Source of the DNA: Mycolicibacterium cosmeticum
GTDB lineage: Bacteria > Actinomycetota > Actinomycetes > Mycobacteriales > Mycobacteriaceae
Direction: 5' to 3'
NCBI GenBank assembly: GCA_016197365.1
Contig: JACPVS010000023.1
Span: 62,001 to 126,000, forward strand
Length of the DNA stretch: 64,000 bases
Part shown: piece by piece, positions 23,300-33,019 of the stretch
Position numbering within the stretch: position 1 is the stretch's first letter
Layout of the letters: each line of letters begins with the position of its first letter
Position numbers and translations under genes: made by a program
The notes under the pieces: model-generated
What the model was told of the DNA's origin: nothing
The model's input: the letters and a program-made list of their open reading frames with translations, nothing else
Databases searched by the model: none

Positions 23300-23580
23300 G
23301 GGGACGGGCGGCTCGAAGCGTCATCGTCGTCATCCAGCTGTACAGGACGATGGTGTCACCACTTCGGTTGCCCACCTGCCGCTTCACCCCCACCTGTAGC
23401 GAGTACGCCGTCGATGCTTTGACCGAATGGGGCCTGATCCGCGGCGGATGGTTGGCCGTGGTGCGGCTGGCCAAATGTGGGCCATGGCATCGCGGCGGAT
23501 GGGATCCGATACCCGAGCGGTGTGAGCACGCCGGCGGGTCAACGTCAGCGGAGATCGTCAGGAGCGATTCACTTGTTTAA
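23296..23580 (+). CDS. yidD: membrane protein insertion efficiency factor
   Basis: [62 protein letters not shown]. Confidence 0.95.
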   Translation: MRGRAARSVIVVIQLYRTMVSPLRLPTCRFTPTCSEYAVDALTEWGLIRGGWLAVVRLAKCGPWHRGGWDPIPERCEHAGGSTSAEIVRSDSLV

Positions 23581-24655
23581 CTGGTTCAGCCTGGACATCA
23601 TTTATTACCCGGTGTCGGCGATCATGTGGGTCTGGTACAAGCTCTTCGCTTTGGTGCTGGGCCCGTCCAACTTCTTCGCCTGGGCGCTGGCGGTGATGTT
23701 CCTAGTCTTCTCGCTGCGCGCGATCCTCTACAAGCCGTTCGTCCGGCAGATCCGCACCACGCGCCAGATGCAGGAATTGCAGCCTCAGATCAAGGCCTTG
23801 CAGAAGAAGTACGGCAAGGACCGCCAGAAGATGGCGCTCGAGATGCAGAAGCTCCAGAAGGAACACGGGTTCAACCCCATCCTCGGCTGTCTGCCGATGC
23901 TGGCGCAGATCCCGGTGTTCCTCGGCCTGTTTCACGTGCTGCGGTCGTTCAACCGGACGCAGGGTGGTTTCGGGCAGATCCACCTGACGGTGGAGCAGAA
24001 CCGGGCCACGGGCAATTACGTCTTCAGCCCCGCCGACGTCGCACATTTCCTGGATGCCAACCTGTTCGGTGCACCGCTGGGCGCGACCATGATCCAGACC
24101 ACCGGTATCGACGCGTTCACCGAATTCAACCGGGCCGCCGTCATCGCCGTGGGCCTGCCCATCATGATCCTCGCCGGCATCGCGACCTACTTCAACAGCC
24201 GGGCGTCGGTCGCCCGACAGAGTCCGGAAGCCGCGGCCAACCCGCAGACCGCGATGATGAACAAGCTCGCCCTCTACGTCTTCCCGTTGGGCGTCGTGGT
24301 CGGTGGCCCGTTCCTGCCGCTGGCGATCATCTTGTACTGGTTCGCCAACAACATCTGGACCTTCGGTCAGCAGCACTATGTGTTCGGCAAGATCGAGCAA
24401 GAGGAAGAAGCCAAGAAGCAGGAGGCCATCGCGCGCCGGGCTGCCAATGCTCCGTCCCCGGGCGCGAAGCCCAATCGAGCCAAGAGACCGGCCAAAGAAC
24501 TCACCGAATTCGAGGGTGTCGAGGATTCGGTTGTGCCGGACTCCGTGGAGGATTCCCCGTCCAAGATCGAGGACAAGGATTCGGGTGGCACCGGCGGCAC
24601 GGCGAGCAAGACGCCCCGCCCGGGTGCCCGCCCGAATCGAAAACCGAAACGCTAG
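23573..24655 (+). CDS. yidC: membrane protein insertase YidC
   Basis: TTG start (M)[55 protein letters not shown]. Confidence 0.96.
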   Translation: MFNWFSLDIIYYPVSAIMWVWYKLFALVLGPSNFFAWALAVMFLVFSLRAILYKPFVRQIRTTRQMQELQPQIKALQKKYGKDRQKMALEMQKLQKEHGFNPILGCLPMLAQIPVFLGLFHVLRSFNRTQGGFGQIHLTVEQNRATGNYVFSPADVAHFLDANLFGAPLGATMIQTTGIDAFTEFNRAAVIAVGLPIMILAGIATYFNSRASVARQSPEAAANPQTAMMNKLALYVFPLGVVVGGPFLPLAIILYWFANNIWTFGQQHYVFGKIEQEEEAKKQEAIARRAANAPSPGAKPNRAKRPAKELTEFEGVEDSVVPDSVEDSPSKIEDKDSGGTGGTASKTPRPGARPNRKPKR

Positions 24656-24766
24656 TCGCTTGACACGCTGGGACGAGCGCAGCGACGGATAAGAGACCAA
24701 GCCGGCGGCTAGGTGACCGGGGTGAACATCCCCGGAAGCGGGCCCGGCAGATTAAGGAGAGAAGAC

Positions 24767-25321
24767 ATGACTGACGCCGAGACCACTGAGCGCACCGAAG
24801 AAGAGGTCGTCGAGACGGAAGCGGCTGCCCCGGAGGCAAGCGACGGCCCGGAAGATCTCGAAGACCGTCTCGTCGCCGAGGGTGAGATTGCGGGCGACTA
24901 CCTGGAGGAGCTGTTGGACCTCCTGGACTTCGACGGCGACATCGATCTGGACGTCGAGGGGGACCGCGCCATCGTGAGCATCGATGGTGGTGGTGACCTG
25001 AACAAGTTGGTCGGCCGCAAGGGCGAGGTGCTCGATGCCCTGCAGGAGTTGACCCGGTTGGCCGTGCACCAGAAGACCGGTGAGCGCAGCCGCCTGATGC
25101 TGGACATCGCACGCTGGCGTCGTGGCCGCCGCGACGAGTTGGCGGCACTGGGCGACAAGATCGCCCGCCGCGTGGTTGCCTCGGGTGAGCGCGAGGAGCT
25201 CTCGCCCATGACGCCGTTCGAGCGCAAGATCGTGCACGACGCCGTCGCGGCGGTGGACGGTGTGCGCAGCGAGAGTGAAGGCGCTGAGCCTTCGCGCCGC
25301 GTCGTCGTGCTACCGGCCTGA
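24767..25321 (+). CDS. jag: Jag/KhpB-like R3H RNA-binding protein
   Basis: LVGRKGEVLDALQELTRLAVHQKTGERSRLMLDIARWRRGRRDELAALG...R3H MTPFERKIVHDAVAAVDGVRSESEG. Confidence 0.93.
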   Translation: MTDAETTERTEEEVVETEAAAPEASDGPEDLEDRLVAEGEIAGDYLEELLDLLDFDGDIDLDVEGDRAIVSIDGGGDLNKLVGRKGEVLDALQELTRLAVHQKTGERSRLMLDIARWRRGRRDELAALGDKIARRVVASGEREELSPMTPFERKIVHDAVAAVDGVRSESEGAEPSRRVVVLPA

Positions 25322-25382
25322 ATTACAGACATGTAGTTCTCGCCCACAAAAATCAAGGCCGTCGGCCTGGGTCATCCGGAGG

Positions 25383-26078
25383 ATGTTTCACGTGAAACAT
25401 GGCGAACTGAGTCCGGCTCCCCAGTCGGCGGCTTTGTGCTTTGGCGAGCGCGCCGAACTGGCCCGGTCGTATGGCGAGATACTGGCCGGCGCGGGGATCG
25501 AGTGGGGACTCCTCGGTCCGTCCGAGTTGGAGAAGTTGTGGGACCGCCACCTGCTCAACAGCGGGGCGGTGGCGGAGCTACTGCACCCGGGGGAGCGCGT
25601 CGCGGACATCGGCAGTGGCGCGGGTCTGCCCGGTATACCGTTGGCGATAGCGCGCCCGGATGTCCGGGTGGTTCTCATCGAGCCGTTGTTGAGGCGGAGC
25701 GAGTTCCTCCGCGAAGTGGTCGATGAACTCGGTCTCGATGTGACGGTGGTTCGTGGTCGTGCCGAGGACCCGGGCGTCCGGGATGAGGTGGGGGAGTTGG
25801 ACACGGTGACGTCGCGCGCGGTCGCGTCGTTGGACAAGTTGGCTCGGTGGAGCATGCCGCTGCTGCGGGTGGGCGGACGGATGCTGGCTCTCAAGGGAGA
25901 GCGCGCCGAGCAGGAGATCGTGGACCACGAGCGGGCATTGCGCTCGCTTGGTGCCACCGACGTAAGGGTGGTGAGATGTGGCGTGGACTATTTGAATCCA
26001 CCCGTAACCGTGGTCGCGGCAACGCGAGCCCCACGAGCGGATCGATCGGCACGATCCAACAGGAGGGGGAAGCGATGA
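25383..26078 (+). CDS. rsmG: 16S rRNA (guanine(527)-N(7))-methyltransferase
   Basis: MFHVKHGELSPAPQSAALCFGERAELARSYGEILAGAGIEWGLLGPSELEKLWDRHLLNS...VADIGSGAGLPGIPLAI. Confidence 0.95.
   Translation: MFHVKHGELSPAPQSAALCFGERAELARSYGEILAGAGIEWGLLGPSELEKLWDRHLLNSGAVAELLHPGERVADIGSGAGLPGIPLAIARPDVRVVLIEPLLRRSEFLREVVDELGLDVTVVRGRAEDPGVRDEVGELDTVTSRAVASLDKLARWSMPLLRVGGRMLALKGERAEQEIVDHERALRSLGATDVRVVRCGVDYLNPPVTVVAATRAPRADRSARSNRRGKR
25384..25399. promoter_or_regulatory. parS: parS site 1
   Basis: TGTTTCACGTGAAACA, perfect 16-bp parS palindrome. Confidence 0.95.
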
Positions 26079-27052
26079 GACCGGGACAGGCCAAGCGACC
26101 TGATGGTCGTCCCGATGTTTCACGTGAAACATGGACGTCGGATGGCGCCGGTACATGGAACGGGGATCCGGGCGCGGACACCCCGATCGCGGCGGAAGCC
26201 GAGCGGGCCACCCGGTTGCTGCACAACCGCGAGGCGGGACTTCCGAAGCCGTCACGCCAGCGGGTGTTCACCATCGCCAACCAGAAGGGTGGGGTTGGTA
26301 AGACCACCACGGCGGTGAACATCGCGGCGGCCCTGGCTCGCCAGGGATTGCAGACCCTGGTGATCGATCTCGACCCCCAGGGCAACGCCAGCACCGCCCT
26401 GGGCATCGAGCACCGTCAAGGCACTCCGTCGTCCTACGAGGTGTTGATCGGTGAGATCCCCTTGCACGAGGCGCTACAACGCAGCCCGCACAACGAGCGG
26501 CTGTTCTGCGTTCCCGCGACGATCGATCTCGCAGGCGCGGAGATCGAACTCGTCAGCATGGTGGCGCGCGAGGGCCGGCTCCGGACGGCGCTTTCCGAAC
26601 TCAAACAGCACAGCTTCGACTACGTCTTCATCGACTGCCCGCCGTCGCTCGGCCTGCTGACGATCAATGCGCTCGTGGCGGCACCCGAGGTGCTGATCCC
26701 CATCCAGTGCGAGTACTACGCCCTGGAGGGCGTGGGGCAGTTGCTTCGCAATATCGAGATGGTGAAGTCGCATCTCAACCCGGACCTCGAAGTCACCACG
26801 GTGATCCTCACCATGTACGACGGACGGACCCGGTTGGCCGACCAGGTCGCCGACGACGTGCGCACCCACTTCGGCGAGAAAGTGCTCAAGACGGTGATTC
26901 CCCGCAGTGTGAAGGTGTCCGAGGCGCCCGGCTACGGCATGACGATCCTCGATTACGACCCGGGATCACGGGGCGCCATGAGCTATATGGACGCCAGCAG
27001 GGAGATCGCCCAGCGCGGGCAGACCATCAATCAGCAGAAGGATCGAGCATGA
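26075..27052 (+). CDS. parA: chromosome partitioning ATPase ParA
   Basis: [53 protein letters not shown] overlap with rsmG. Confidence 0.97.
   Translation: MRPGQAKRPDGRPDVSRETWTSDGAGTWNGDPGADTPIAAEAERATRLLHNREAGLPKPSRQRVFTIANQKGGVGKTTTAVNIAAALARQGLQTLVIDLDPQGNASTALGIEHRQGTPSSYEVLIGEIPLHEALQRSPHNERLFCVPATIDLAGAEIELVSMVAREGRLRTALSELKQHSFDYVFIDCPPSLGLLTINALVAAPEVLIPIQCEYYALEGVGQLLRNIEMVKSHLNPDLEVTTVILTMYDGRTRLADQVADDVRTHFGEKVLKTVIPRSVKVSEAPGYGMTILDYDPGSRGAMSYMDASREIAQRGQTINQQKDRA
26116..26131. promoter_or_regulatory. parS: parS site 2
   Basis: TGTTTCACGTGAAACA perfect palindrome within parA 5' coding sequence. Confidence 0.95.
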
Positions 27053-28050
27053 ACCAGCAGTCCAAGAAGCGCAGTGGGCTGGGGCGCGGGCTGGCGTCGT
27101 TGATCCCCACCGGTCCCGCGGACGAGGATCCGCTGGGCACCAAGCTGGGTAGCGCCGCAGCCGATGTGCTGATGGGCGGTGGGCCGCAGGCGAGCAGCGT
27201 CGCCGCGGATTCCGCGCAGACCGCCTCGGAGTTCGGTGCGGTGTACCGCGAGATCGATCCGAAGCTCATCGAGCCGAACCCGCGGCAGCCGCGGCAGGTG
27301 TTCGATGAAGAGGCACTCGCCGAGATGGTGCACTCGATCAAAGAGTTCGGCGTCATGCAGCCCATCGTGGTCCGGGCGGTGCCCGGTTCCGGTGACGGGC
27401 CGCAGTACCAGTTGGTGATGGGGGAGCGGCGGTGGCGGGCCTCCCAGGAGGCAGGCCTGTCCGCCATTCCCGCGATTGTCCGGGAGACCGCCGACGGCGA
27501 CATGCTGCGCGACGCGCTCCTCGAAAACATCCACCGGGCGCAGTTGAATCCGTTGGAAGAGGCAGCCGCATATCAGCAGTTGCTCGAGGAGTTCGACGTG
27601 ACGCACGACGAACTCGCGGTGCGGATCGGGCGATCCCGGCCGCTCATCTCGAACATGATCCGCTTGCTGCGCCTGCCGATCGCCGTTCAGCGCCGGGTCG
27701 CGGCCGGGGTGCTGTCGGCCGGTCATGCCCGTGCGCTGCTCGCTCTCGACGGCGGACCCGAGCGCCAGGAGGAGTTGGCGGCCCGGATCGTGGCCGAGGG
27801 GTTGTCGGTGCGGGCCACCGAAGAGGCCGTGACACTGGCCAACCGCAATGGTCCGGCCGATCCTCCGTCGCCGCGGCGTAAGCCGATCCAGATGCCGGGG
27901 CTCCAGGATGTGGCCGAGCAGCTGTCGACGGCCTTCGATACCCGCGTGACGGTGAGCCTGGGTAAGCGCAAGGGCAAGATTGTGGTCGAGTTCGGCTCGG
28001 TCGACGATCTTCAGCGGATCGTCGACCTGATGAGGGATGCGAAGTCGTAG
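27049..28050 (+). CDS. parB: chromosome partitioning protein ParB
   Basis: [22 protein letters not shown]...[36 protein letters not shown]. Confidence 0.97.
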   Translation: MNQQSKKRSGLGRGLASLIPTGPADEDPLGTKLGSAAADVLMGGGPQASSVAADSAQTASEFGAVYREIDPKLIEPNPRQPRQVFDEEALAEMVHSIKEFGVMQPIVVRAVPGSGDGPQYQLVMGERRWRASQEAGLSAIPAIVRETADGDMLRDALLENIHRAQLNPLEEAAAYQQLLEEFDVTHDELAVRIGRSRPLISNMIRLLRLPIAVQRRVAAGVLSAGHARALLALDGGPERQEELAARIVAEGLSVRATEEAVTLANRNGPADPPSPRRKPIQMPGLQDVAEQLSTAFDTRVTVSLGKRKGKIVVEFGSVDDLQRIVDLMRDAKS

Positions 28051-28301
28051 ATGACCGAAATGTGCGCTGCAGCGCCTGACCCTAGGACACAGGCGAATTA
28101 CGTCACTGTGACACTAGGCCGGGCTGCGGCCGCACCTCTCGGGAAATGCGATGTGTAGCAATAGATTTCAGTGCCGGTCCGATTCTGGGCGGCAAAATCG
28201 GCCTGATCCGGCCGCCGCGGGCACGCTCTCCTATTCTGGAGGAGTAATCCAAGCGGGCAAGTCATCTGGTACCGGGATTTTCGCAAGAATCGGGGATCGA
28301 A

Positions 28302-29048
28302 GTGTCATCGCGAATCACGCCACTGCGGCTTGAGGCGTTCGATCAGCTGCCGAAGCACGCTCGGCGATGCGTGTTCTGGGAAGTGGATCCCTCGACCCTG
28401 GGTGCCGGCGATCAGCTGGCCGACCCCGAGTTCGAGAAGGAAGCCTGGCTGTCCATGGTGATGCTCGAGTGGGGATCCTGCGGCCAGATCGCGGTCGAGT
28501 GTGCGCCCGGGCCGGGTCAGCAGGATGTCGTGCAAGCGGAGTTTCGCAGCGACTCGGCATGCCTGGGATACGCCTTCTACGCACCGCCCGGAGCGGTGCC
28601 GCGGGCCCGCCGGTTTCCCACCGGACCGGTCAGCGCGGACGCCGTGCTGCTGACCTCGCTGGGCGTGGACGCCTCCGATGACACCGGGGTGCTCCCGCGG
28701 GGATTGATCGCGGCGGTGGTGGGTGATCTCGTCCGCCGTGGGGTCCGCGCCCTGGAGGCATTCGGCCGGACGCCCGGGGTGCTGAACCTCGAGCCCGCCG
28801 CGGTGCCGGCGGATCTGCTTCCCGTGGTCGAGGTGCTCGGCGACTGCTCGACCGAGCAGTGCATCATCGACGTCGACCTGCTGGCCGAATCCGGCTTCGA
28901 AGTGGTGTCCCCGCATCCGTACGTGCCGCGGTTGCGCCTCGAACTGGAGCAGGGCCTGGGTTGGAAGGCCGATGTCGAAGCCGCGTTGGAGCGTCTGCTC
29001 GAGACGGCTCAGATCCAGGTGCCGGTCGGCGCGGTGCCGTGCGGCTGA
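28302..29048 (+). CDS. acetyltransferase-like conserved protein (Rv3916c-like)
   Basis: Conserved position between parB and cwlM; VSSRITPLRLEAFDQLPKHARRCVFWEVDP. Confidence 0.75.
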   Translation: MSSRITPLRLEAFDQLPKHARRCVFWEVDPSTLGAGDQLADPEFEKEAWLSMVMLEWGSCGQIAVECAPGPGQQDVVQAEFRSDSACLGYAFYAPPGAVPRARRFPTGPVSADAVLLTSLGVDASDDTGVLPRGLIAAVVGDLVRRGVRALEAFGRTPGVLNLEPAAVPADLLPVVEVLGDCSTEQCIIDVDLLAESGFEVVSPHPYVPRLRLELEQGLGWKADVEAALERLLETAQIQVPVGAVPCG

Positions 29049-29049
29049 G

Positions 29050-30246
29050 TTAGCTGGGGGAGACCCGGCCGGCCTGCTCGACCGACAGTTCGTGTGCCAA
29101 CAGTTCGGCGAACGTGAAAGTGCCCGTGGGACGGTCGTTCTTGCCCAGCAGGTAGAGGCGCTTGACCGCGGCCAGCATGCCTTCGGCGATGGCGTCGCGA
29201 GTGGTGCTGGCCGCCAACAACTGTCGGTCGTGCGGGTTGCTGATGTAGCCCAAATCGACCTGGACGGTGGGCATCCGGGTCAACCGCAACAGATCCCAGG
29301 TGCGCCCGTGGGTACGGCAGTCCCGTAACCCGGTGCGCGCCACCACTTCCCGCTGGATGAAGTCGGCCAGGTTGCGTCCGATGGTGGACACCGAGCCGTG
29401 CGAGTTCCCGAAGTGGAATGACGCCACGCCGCTCGCGGTGGGGCTGACGTGACTGGTGAAACGCAGGCTGATCATCAGGTCCGCGCCGACGGTGTTGGCC
29501 GTCGTGGCGCGCTCGGCGTCTGAGGGGCTGTGGCCGCCCGGCCGGGACAGGAACGTGTCCATGCCGATCGCCGTCATCCGGCCTTCGAGCCGAGTGGCCA
29601 AGTCCCACAGGATGTCTGCTTCGCTGATCGGGCCGTCGGGACCCTGCAGGATCAGCCCGTGGTCATCCCCGCCACGGCCCGGATCGATGATGATCCGCTT
29701 CCCGGACAGTTTGGGACCCGAACGCCGGACCAATTCTTCCTCACGGATGGCATGCAACGATCCGCCGGTGACGCGGGAACCGAGAAAGTACAAGGAGCGC
29801 AACGTATCCGGGCCGCAGATGCCGTCCGGGAACAGGCCGTACTCGCGCTGATAGGACATCAGCCCGTTGTGCGTCTGCAGCCCGAAATGGCCGTCGACCA
29901 ACCCGATGTAGAACCCCAGATCCTGCAGCCGGGCCTGCAACGTCGCGACGTCGTCGCCGTACATCGGTGCACCGAACTGATGGGCCAGGGTACGGGCGCC
30001 CAGTTGATAGGACGCCTCCTTCAGGGCGCGGAAGGTGGCCTCGCCCACCATCCCGTCGACGAGCAGACCGCGATACTGCTGGAAAGCGCGCACGGCGTGA
30101 TCGAGATCATCGTCGAATACGTCGAGGGCGATGTGCTTGCCGGTGGCCAGGTCCGCGTCGGGACTGTCGAGCATGCCCAGCGCTGCCAAAGCCGCTCTGA
30201 TCTCGGTGACCGCCACTCCCCGGTCACCTAGACGCAGTATCGACAT
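29050..30246 (-). CDS. cwlM: N-acetylmuramoyl-L-alanine amidase-fold protein CwlM
   Basis: Two peptidoglycan-binding repeats plus amidase_3 domain (IIIDPGRGGDDHG); position next to trxA/trxB. Confidence 0.92.
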   Translation of the reverse strand: MSILRLGDRGVAVTEIRAALAALGMLDSPDADLATGKHIALDVFDDDLDHAVRAFQQYRGLLVDGMVGEATFRALKEASYQLGARTLAHQFGAPMYGDDVATLQARLQDLGFYIGLVDGHFGLQTHNGLMSYQREYGLFPDGICGPDTLRSLYFLGSRVTGGSLHAIREEELVRRSGPKLSGKRIIIDPGRGGDDHGLILQGPDGPISEADILWDLATRLEGRMTAIGMDTFLSRPGGHSPSDAERATTANTVGADLMISLRFTSHVSPTASGVASFHFGNSHGSVSTIGRNLADFIQREVVARTGLRDCRTHGRTWDLLRLTRMPTVQVDLGYISNPHDRQLLAASTTRDAIAEGMLAAVKRLYLLGKNDRPTGTFTFAELLAHELSVEQAGRVSPS

Positions 30247-30373
30247 ACCTGGCCTTTCACATGCGCTGCAGTCGAGACAACCCGACGACTGCTGGACGGA
30301 CTGACAGCATTGTCGCAGATACGCGCGAAAATCCGGAAAATTCCGGAGGTGGGGAGTGGCTGCGCGTTACCTG

Positions 30374-30706
30374 TCAGACGTGCTCGGCGATCTCCCTGAG
30401 CAGGGCGGCCTTGCCCTTGGCCCCGACGATACGCTTCACCGGCGCGCCGTCCTTGAACAGGATGAGTGTCGGAATCGACACCACCTGGAAGTCCCGCGCG
30501 GTCTCCGGGTTGGCGTCCACGTCCAGTTTGACCACCCGCAGGTCGCCGGTCTTCTCCTTGGCGATCTCCTCGAGCACCGGGGCGACCATCTTGCACGGTC
30601 CGCACCAGGTGGCCCAGAAATCCACCAGCACCGGGGTGGAGCTGGACAGCACGTCCTGGCTGAAAGAGGCGTCGGTGACGGTGCTTGTCGCGGAATCTTC
30701 GCTCAT
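30374..30706 (-). CDS. trxA: thioredoxin
   Basis: VLVDFWATWCGPCKMVAPVLEEIAKE. Confidence 0.97.
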   Translation of the reverse strand: MSEDSATSTVTDASFSQDVLSSSTPVLVDFWATWCGPCKMVAPVLEEIAKEKTGDLRVVKLDVDANPETARDFQVVSIPTLILFKDGAPVKRIVGAKGKAALLREIAEHV

Positions 30707-30737
30707 GGTGATCCTCCAGATCGGGATTGGTTGTGGG

Positions 30738-31673
30738 TCAGTCAGTCTCGGCGAGCCAGCGCTCGGTGTCGATGGCGGCCGAACAGCCGGACCCGGCGGC
30801 GGTGATCGCCTGCCGGTAGGTGTGGTCCACCAGATCGCCCGCGGCGAACACGCCCTCGACCGACGTCGCGGTGGTGCGGCCGACAACCTTGACGTAGCCC
30901 TCGTCGTCGAGGTCGACCTGCCCGCGCACCAGATCAGAGCGCGGGTCGTGTCCGATGGCGACGAAGACGCCGGTCACCGCGAGCTTGGACTCTTCACCGG
31001 TTACCGTGTCCTGCAATCGAATTCCGCTGACCTTCGGTTCGCCTTCGATCTCGGTCACCGCGGTGTTGGTGAGGAAGGTGATCTTCTCGTTGGCCTGGGC
31101 GCGTTCCAGCATGATCTTGGACGCGCGGAACTCCTCGCGCCGGTGGATCAAGGTGACGCTGCGCGCGAAGCGGGTCAGGAATGTCGCCTCCTCCATCGCC
31201 GAGTCACCGCCGCCGATGACGGCGATGTCCTGGTCGCGGAAGAAGAACCCGTCGCAGGTGGCACAGGTGCTGACGCCCAGGCCGATGCGCTCCTGCTCGC
31301 CGGCCACCCCCAGCTGGCGGGCGGCGGCACCCATGGCGAGGATCACAGCGCGCGCCTGGTGAGTGACGTCACCGACAGTCACCTTCTTGATGGGGCCGGA
31401 AAGGTCGACCTCGTCGACGTCTTCCATGCGCAGGTCGGCGCCGAACCGCAACGCCTGCTCGCGCATCTCGTCCATCAGGTTGGGGCCGGTGATGCCCTCG
31501 CGGAATCCGGGGTAGTTCTCCACCTCGGTGGTGGTCATGAGTGCGCCACCGAACTGGATACCTTCGAACACCACGGGCTTGAGTTGTGCCCGGGCGGTGT
31601 ACACCGCGGCCGTGTAGCCGGCGGGGCCCGAGCCGATGACGATCACGTCGTGGATCTCAGAGGAGCTTGACAT
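30738..31673 (-). CDS. trxB: thioredoxin reductase
   Basis: [38 protein letters not shown]...[30 protein letters not shown]. Confidence 0.97.
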   Translation of the reverse strand: MSSSSEIHDVIVIGSGPAGYTAAVYTARAQLKPVVFEGIQFGGALMTTTEVENYPGFREGITGPNLMDEMREQALRFGADLRMEDVDEVDLSGPIKKVTVGDVTHQARAVILAMGAAARQLGVAGEQERIGLGVSTCATCDGFFFRDQDIAVIGGGDSAMEEATFLTRFARSVTLIHRREEFRASKIMLERAQANEKITFLTNTAVTEIEGEPKVSGIRLQDTVTGEESKLAVTGVFVAIGHDPRSDLVRGQVDLDDEGYVKVVGRTTATSVEGVFAAGDLVDHTYRQAITAAGSGCSAAIDTERWLAETD

Positions 31674-31756
31674 CGTGGGTTCGAAGCCTTTCTGCCGTGT
31701 GACACCGGCTTGAGTACAAACATCAGGGTAGGCCCTGGTGTTCCCGCTGTTGTTCC

Positions 31757-32335
31757 CTAGGGGCGGGGCAGCGACTTCTCGGCGACCGGTCGGTGGTCGG
31801 TGGCGCTGCAACCGGCATTCAGCACCAACGCGGTGAGTTGTCCGGCCTGTTCGGCCGCGACCACCACCAGCACCGCGGGCCGGCCCGCGACCGTCACCGG
31901 GGTGGCACCCAACACCGGCGCCGCCGGATCCCGTCTGAGCCCGGTGAGACACGCGGACCAGCGCTGAGGGTCGGCGAGGGCACCGAGATCGGCGGGGCGG
32001 CTCAGCAGCGCCAGGATGTCGGCGTCCGGTAGGGGCATCGGGGCGCCGCGGCGGGCGACGGTGATCTGTTCGGCCGTCGGCCCGGTGCTGCGGGTCGGTG
32101 TGGGGTGGGTGCCGGTGAGTGCCACCACGCCCACGCCCAGGGCGGTCAGCGCCGCGGCCACCCCGCACCAGAGCGCGCCCCGGCGCCCGCGCAGCGGCCG
32201 ATCGGTGTGTGCCGGGTCCGACGCGCGCAGGGCGGTCAGTACCCGGGCGCTGACGGCGGCCGGCACGTGCGGCGCCGAGTCCGGATCGGCGGCCAGCGCC
32301 GCCAGTTCCCGTCGGACCGGGTCGTCATCCTGCAC
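31757..32335 (-). CDS. anti-sigma-M factor-like membrane protein (Rv3912-like)
   Basis: Downstream of sigM; soluble N-terminus then one TM segment [19 protein letters not shown]. Confidence 0.75.
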   Translation of the reverse strand: MQDDDPVRRELAALAADPDSAPHVPAAVSARVLTALRASDPAHTDRPLRGRRGALWCGVAAALTALGVGVVALTGTHPTPTRSTGPTAEQITVARRGAPMPLPDADILALLSRPADLGALADPQRWSACLTGLRRDPAAPVLGATPVTVAGRPAVLVVVAAEQAGQLTALVLNAGCSATDHRPVAEKSLPRP

Positions 32336-32342
32336 TGGTCCA

Positions 32343-32909
32343 TCATGGCCCGACCGGAGCGGACCGCTCGGCCAGGACGCGGGCCAGCGTCCCCCGGGCC
32401 CGGGCTCGGCGGCTCTTCACGGTGCCCTCCGCGACGCCCAGCATGCGGGCGGCCTCCGACACCGAGTAGCCCTGCATGTCGACGGCCACCACCGCGGCCC
32501 GCTGGTCGACGGGCAGCCCCATCAGCGCCTGCGTCACCACGATGGCGTTGTCCACATGCCCGGTCTGGTCACCGACCGGCCAGTCGTCGTCGCCCAGCGG
32601 CGCCGTGGGGCGGGCCCGGCGCCGCCGCAGCCGGTCCAGACAGGCGTTGAGCACGATGCGATGCAGCCAGCTGCTCACCGACGCACCTTGGCGGAACGTC
32701 GCGGCGGCGCAGTGCGCGGACAGCATGGCCTCCTGCAGCGCGTCGCCGGCATCCTCCGGGCTGTGGGTGGTGAACCGCGCCAGCCGGTACAACGGACGCT
32801 GGTAGCGGATGAACAGCTCCTCGAACGCGAAACGGTCACCGGCGACGTGCGCCGCCAGCAACTGTGCGTCCGTGCGTTCCCAGCCAGAATTCCCCCCGAA
32901 ACTCCCCAC
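32343..32909 (-). CDS. sigM: ECF RNA polymerase sigma factor SigM
   Basis: DRFAFEELFIRYQRPLYRLARFTTHSPEDAGDALQEAM...AARMLGVAEGTVKSRRARARGTLA. Confidence 0.92.
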   Translation of the reverse strand: MGSFGGNSGWERTDAQLLAAHVAGDRFAFEELFIRYQRPLYRLARFTTHSPEDAGDALQEAMLSAHCAAATFRQGASVSSWLHRIVLNACLDRLRRRRARPTAPLGDDDWPVGDQTGHVDNAIVVTQALMGLPVDQRAAVVAVDMQGYSVSEAARMLGVAEGTVKSRRARARGTLARVLAERSAPVGP

Positions 32910-33019
32910 AGTCGAACCCTAGTGAGGTCCGGGGACCCTTCCGGGCACCAGTTCTGGCACGTGTGCCAGAAACGCGCTGACCTGCGCATCATGCGTGCAC
33001 AGCCTGGGGATAACTTCGG

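Noticed and set aside
25356-25368. AGGCCG-T-CGGCCT palindrome upstream of rsmG
   Set aside because: Too short to separate from background; noted only as a possible weak terminator of the yidC-jag transcript.
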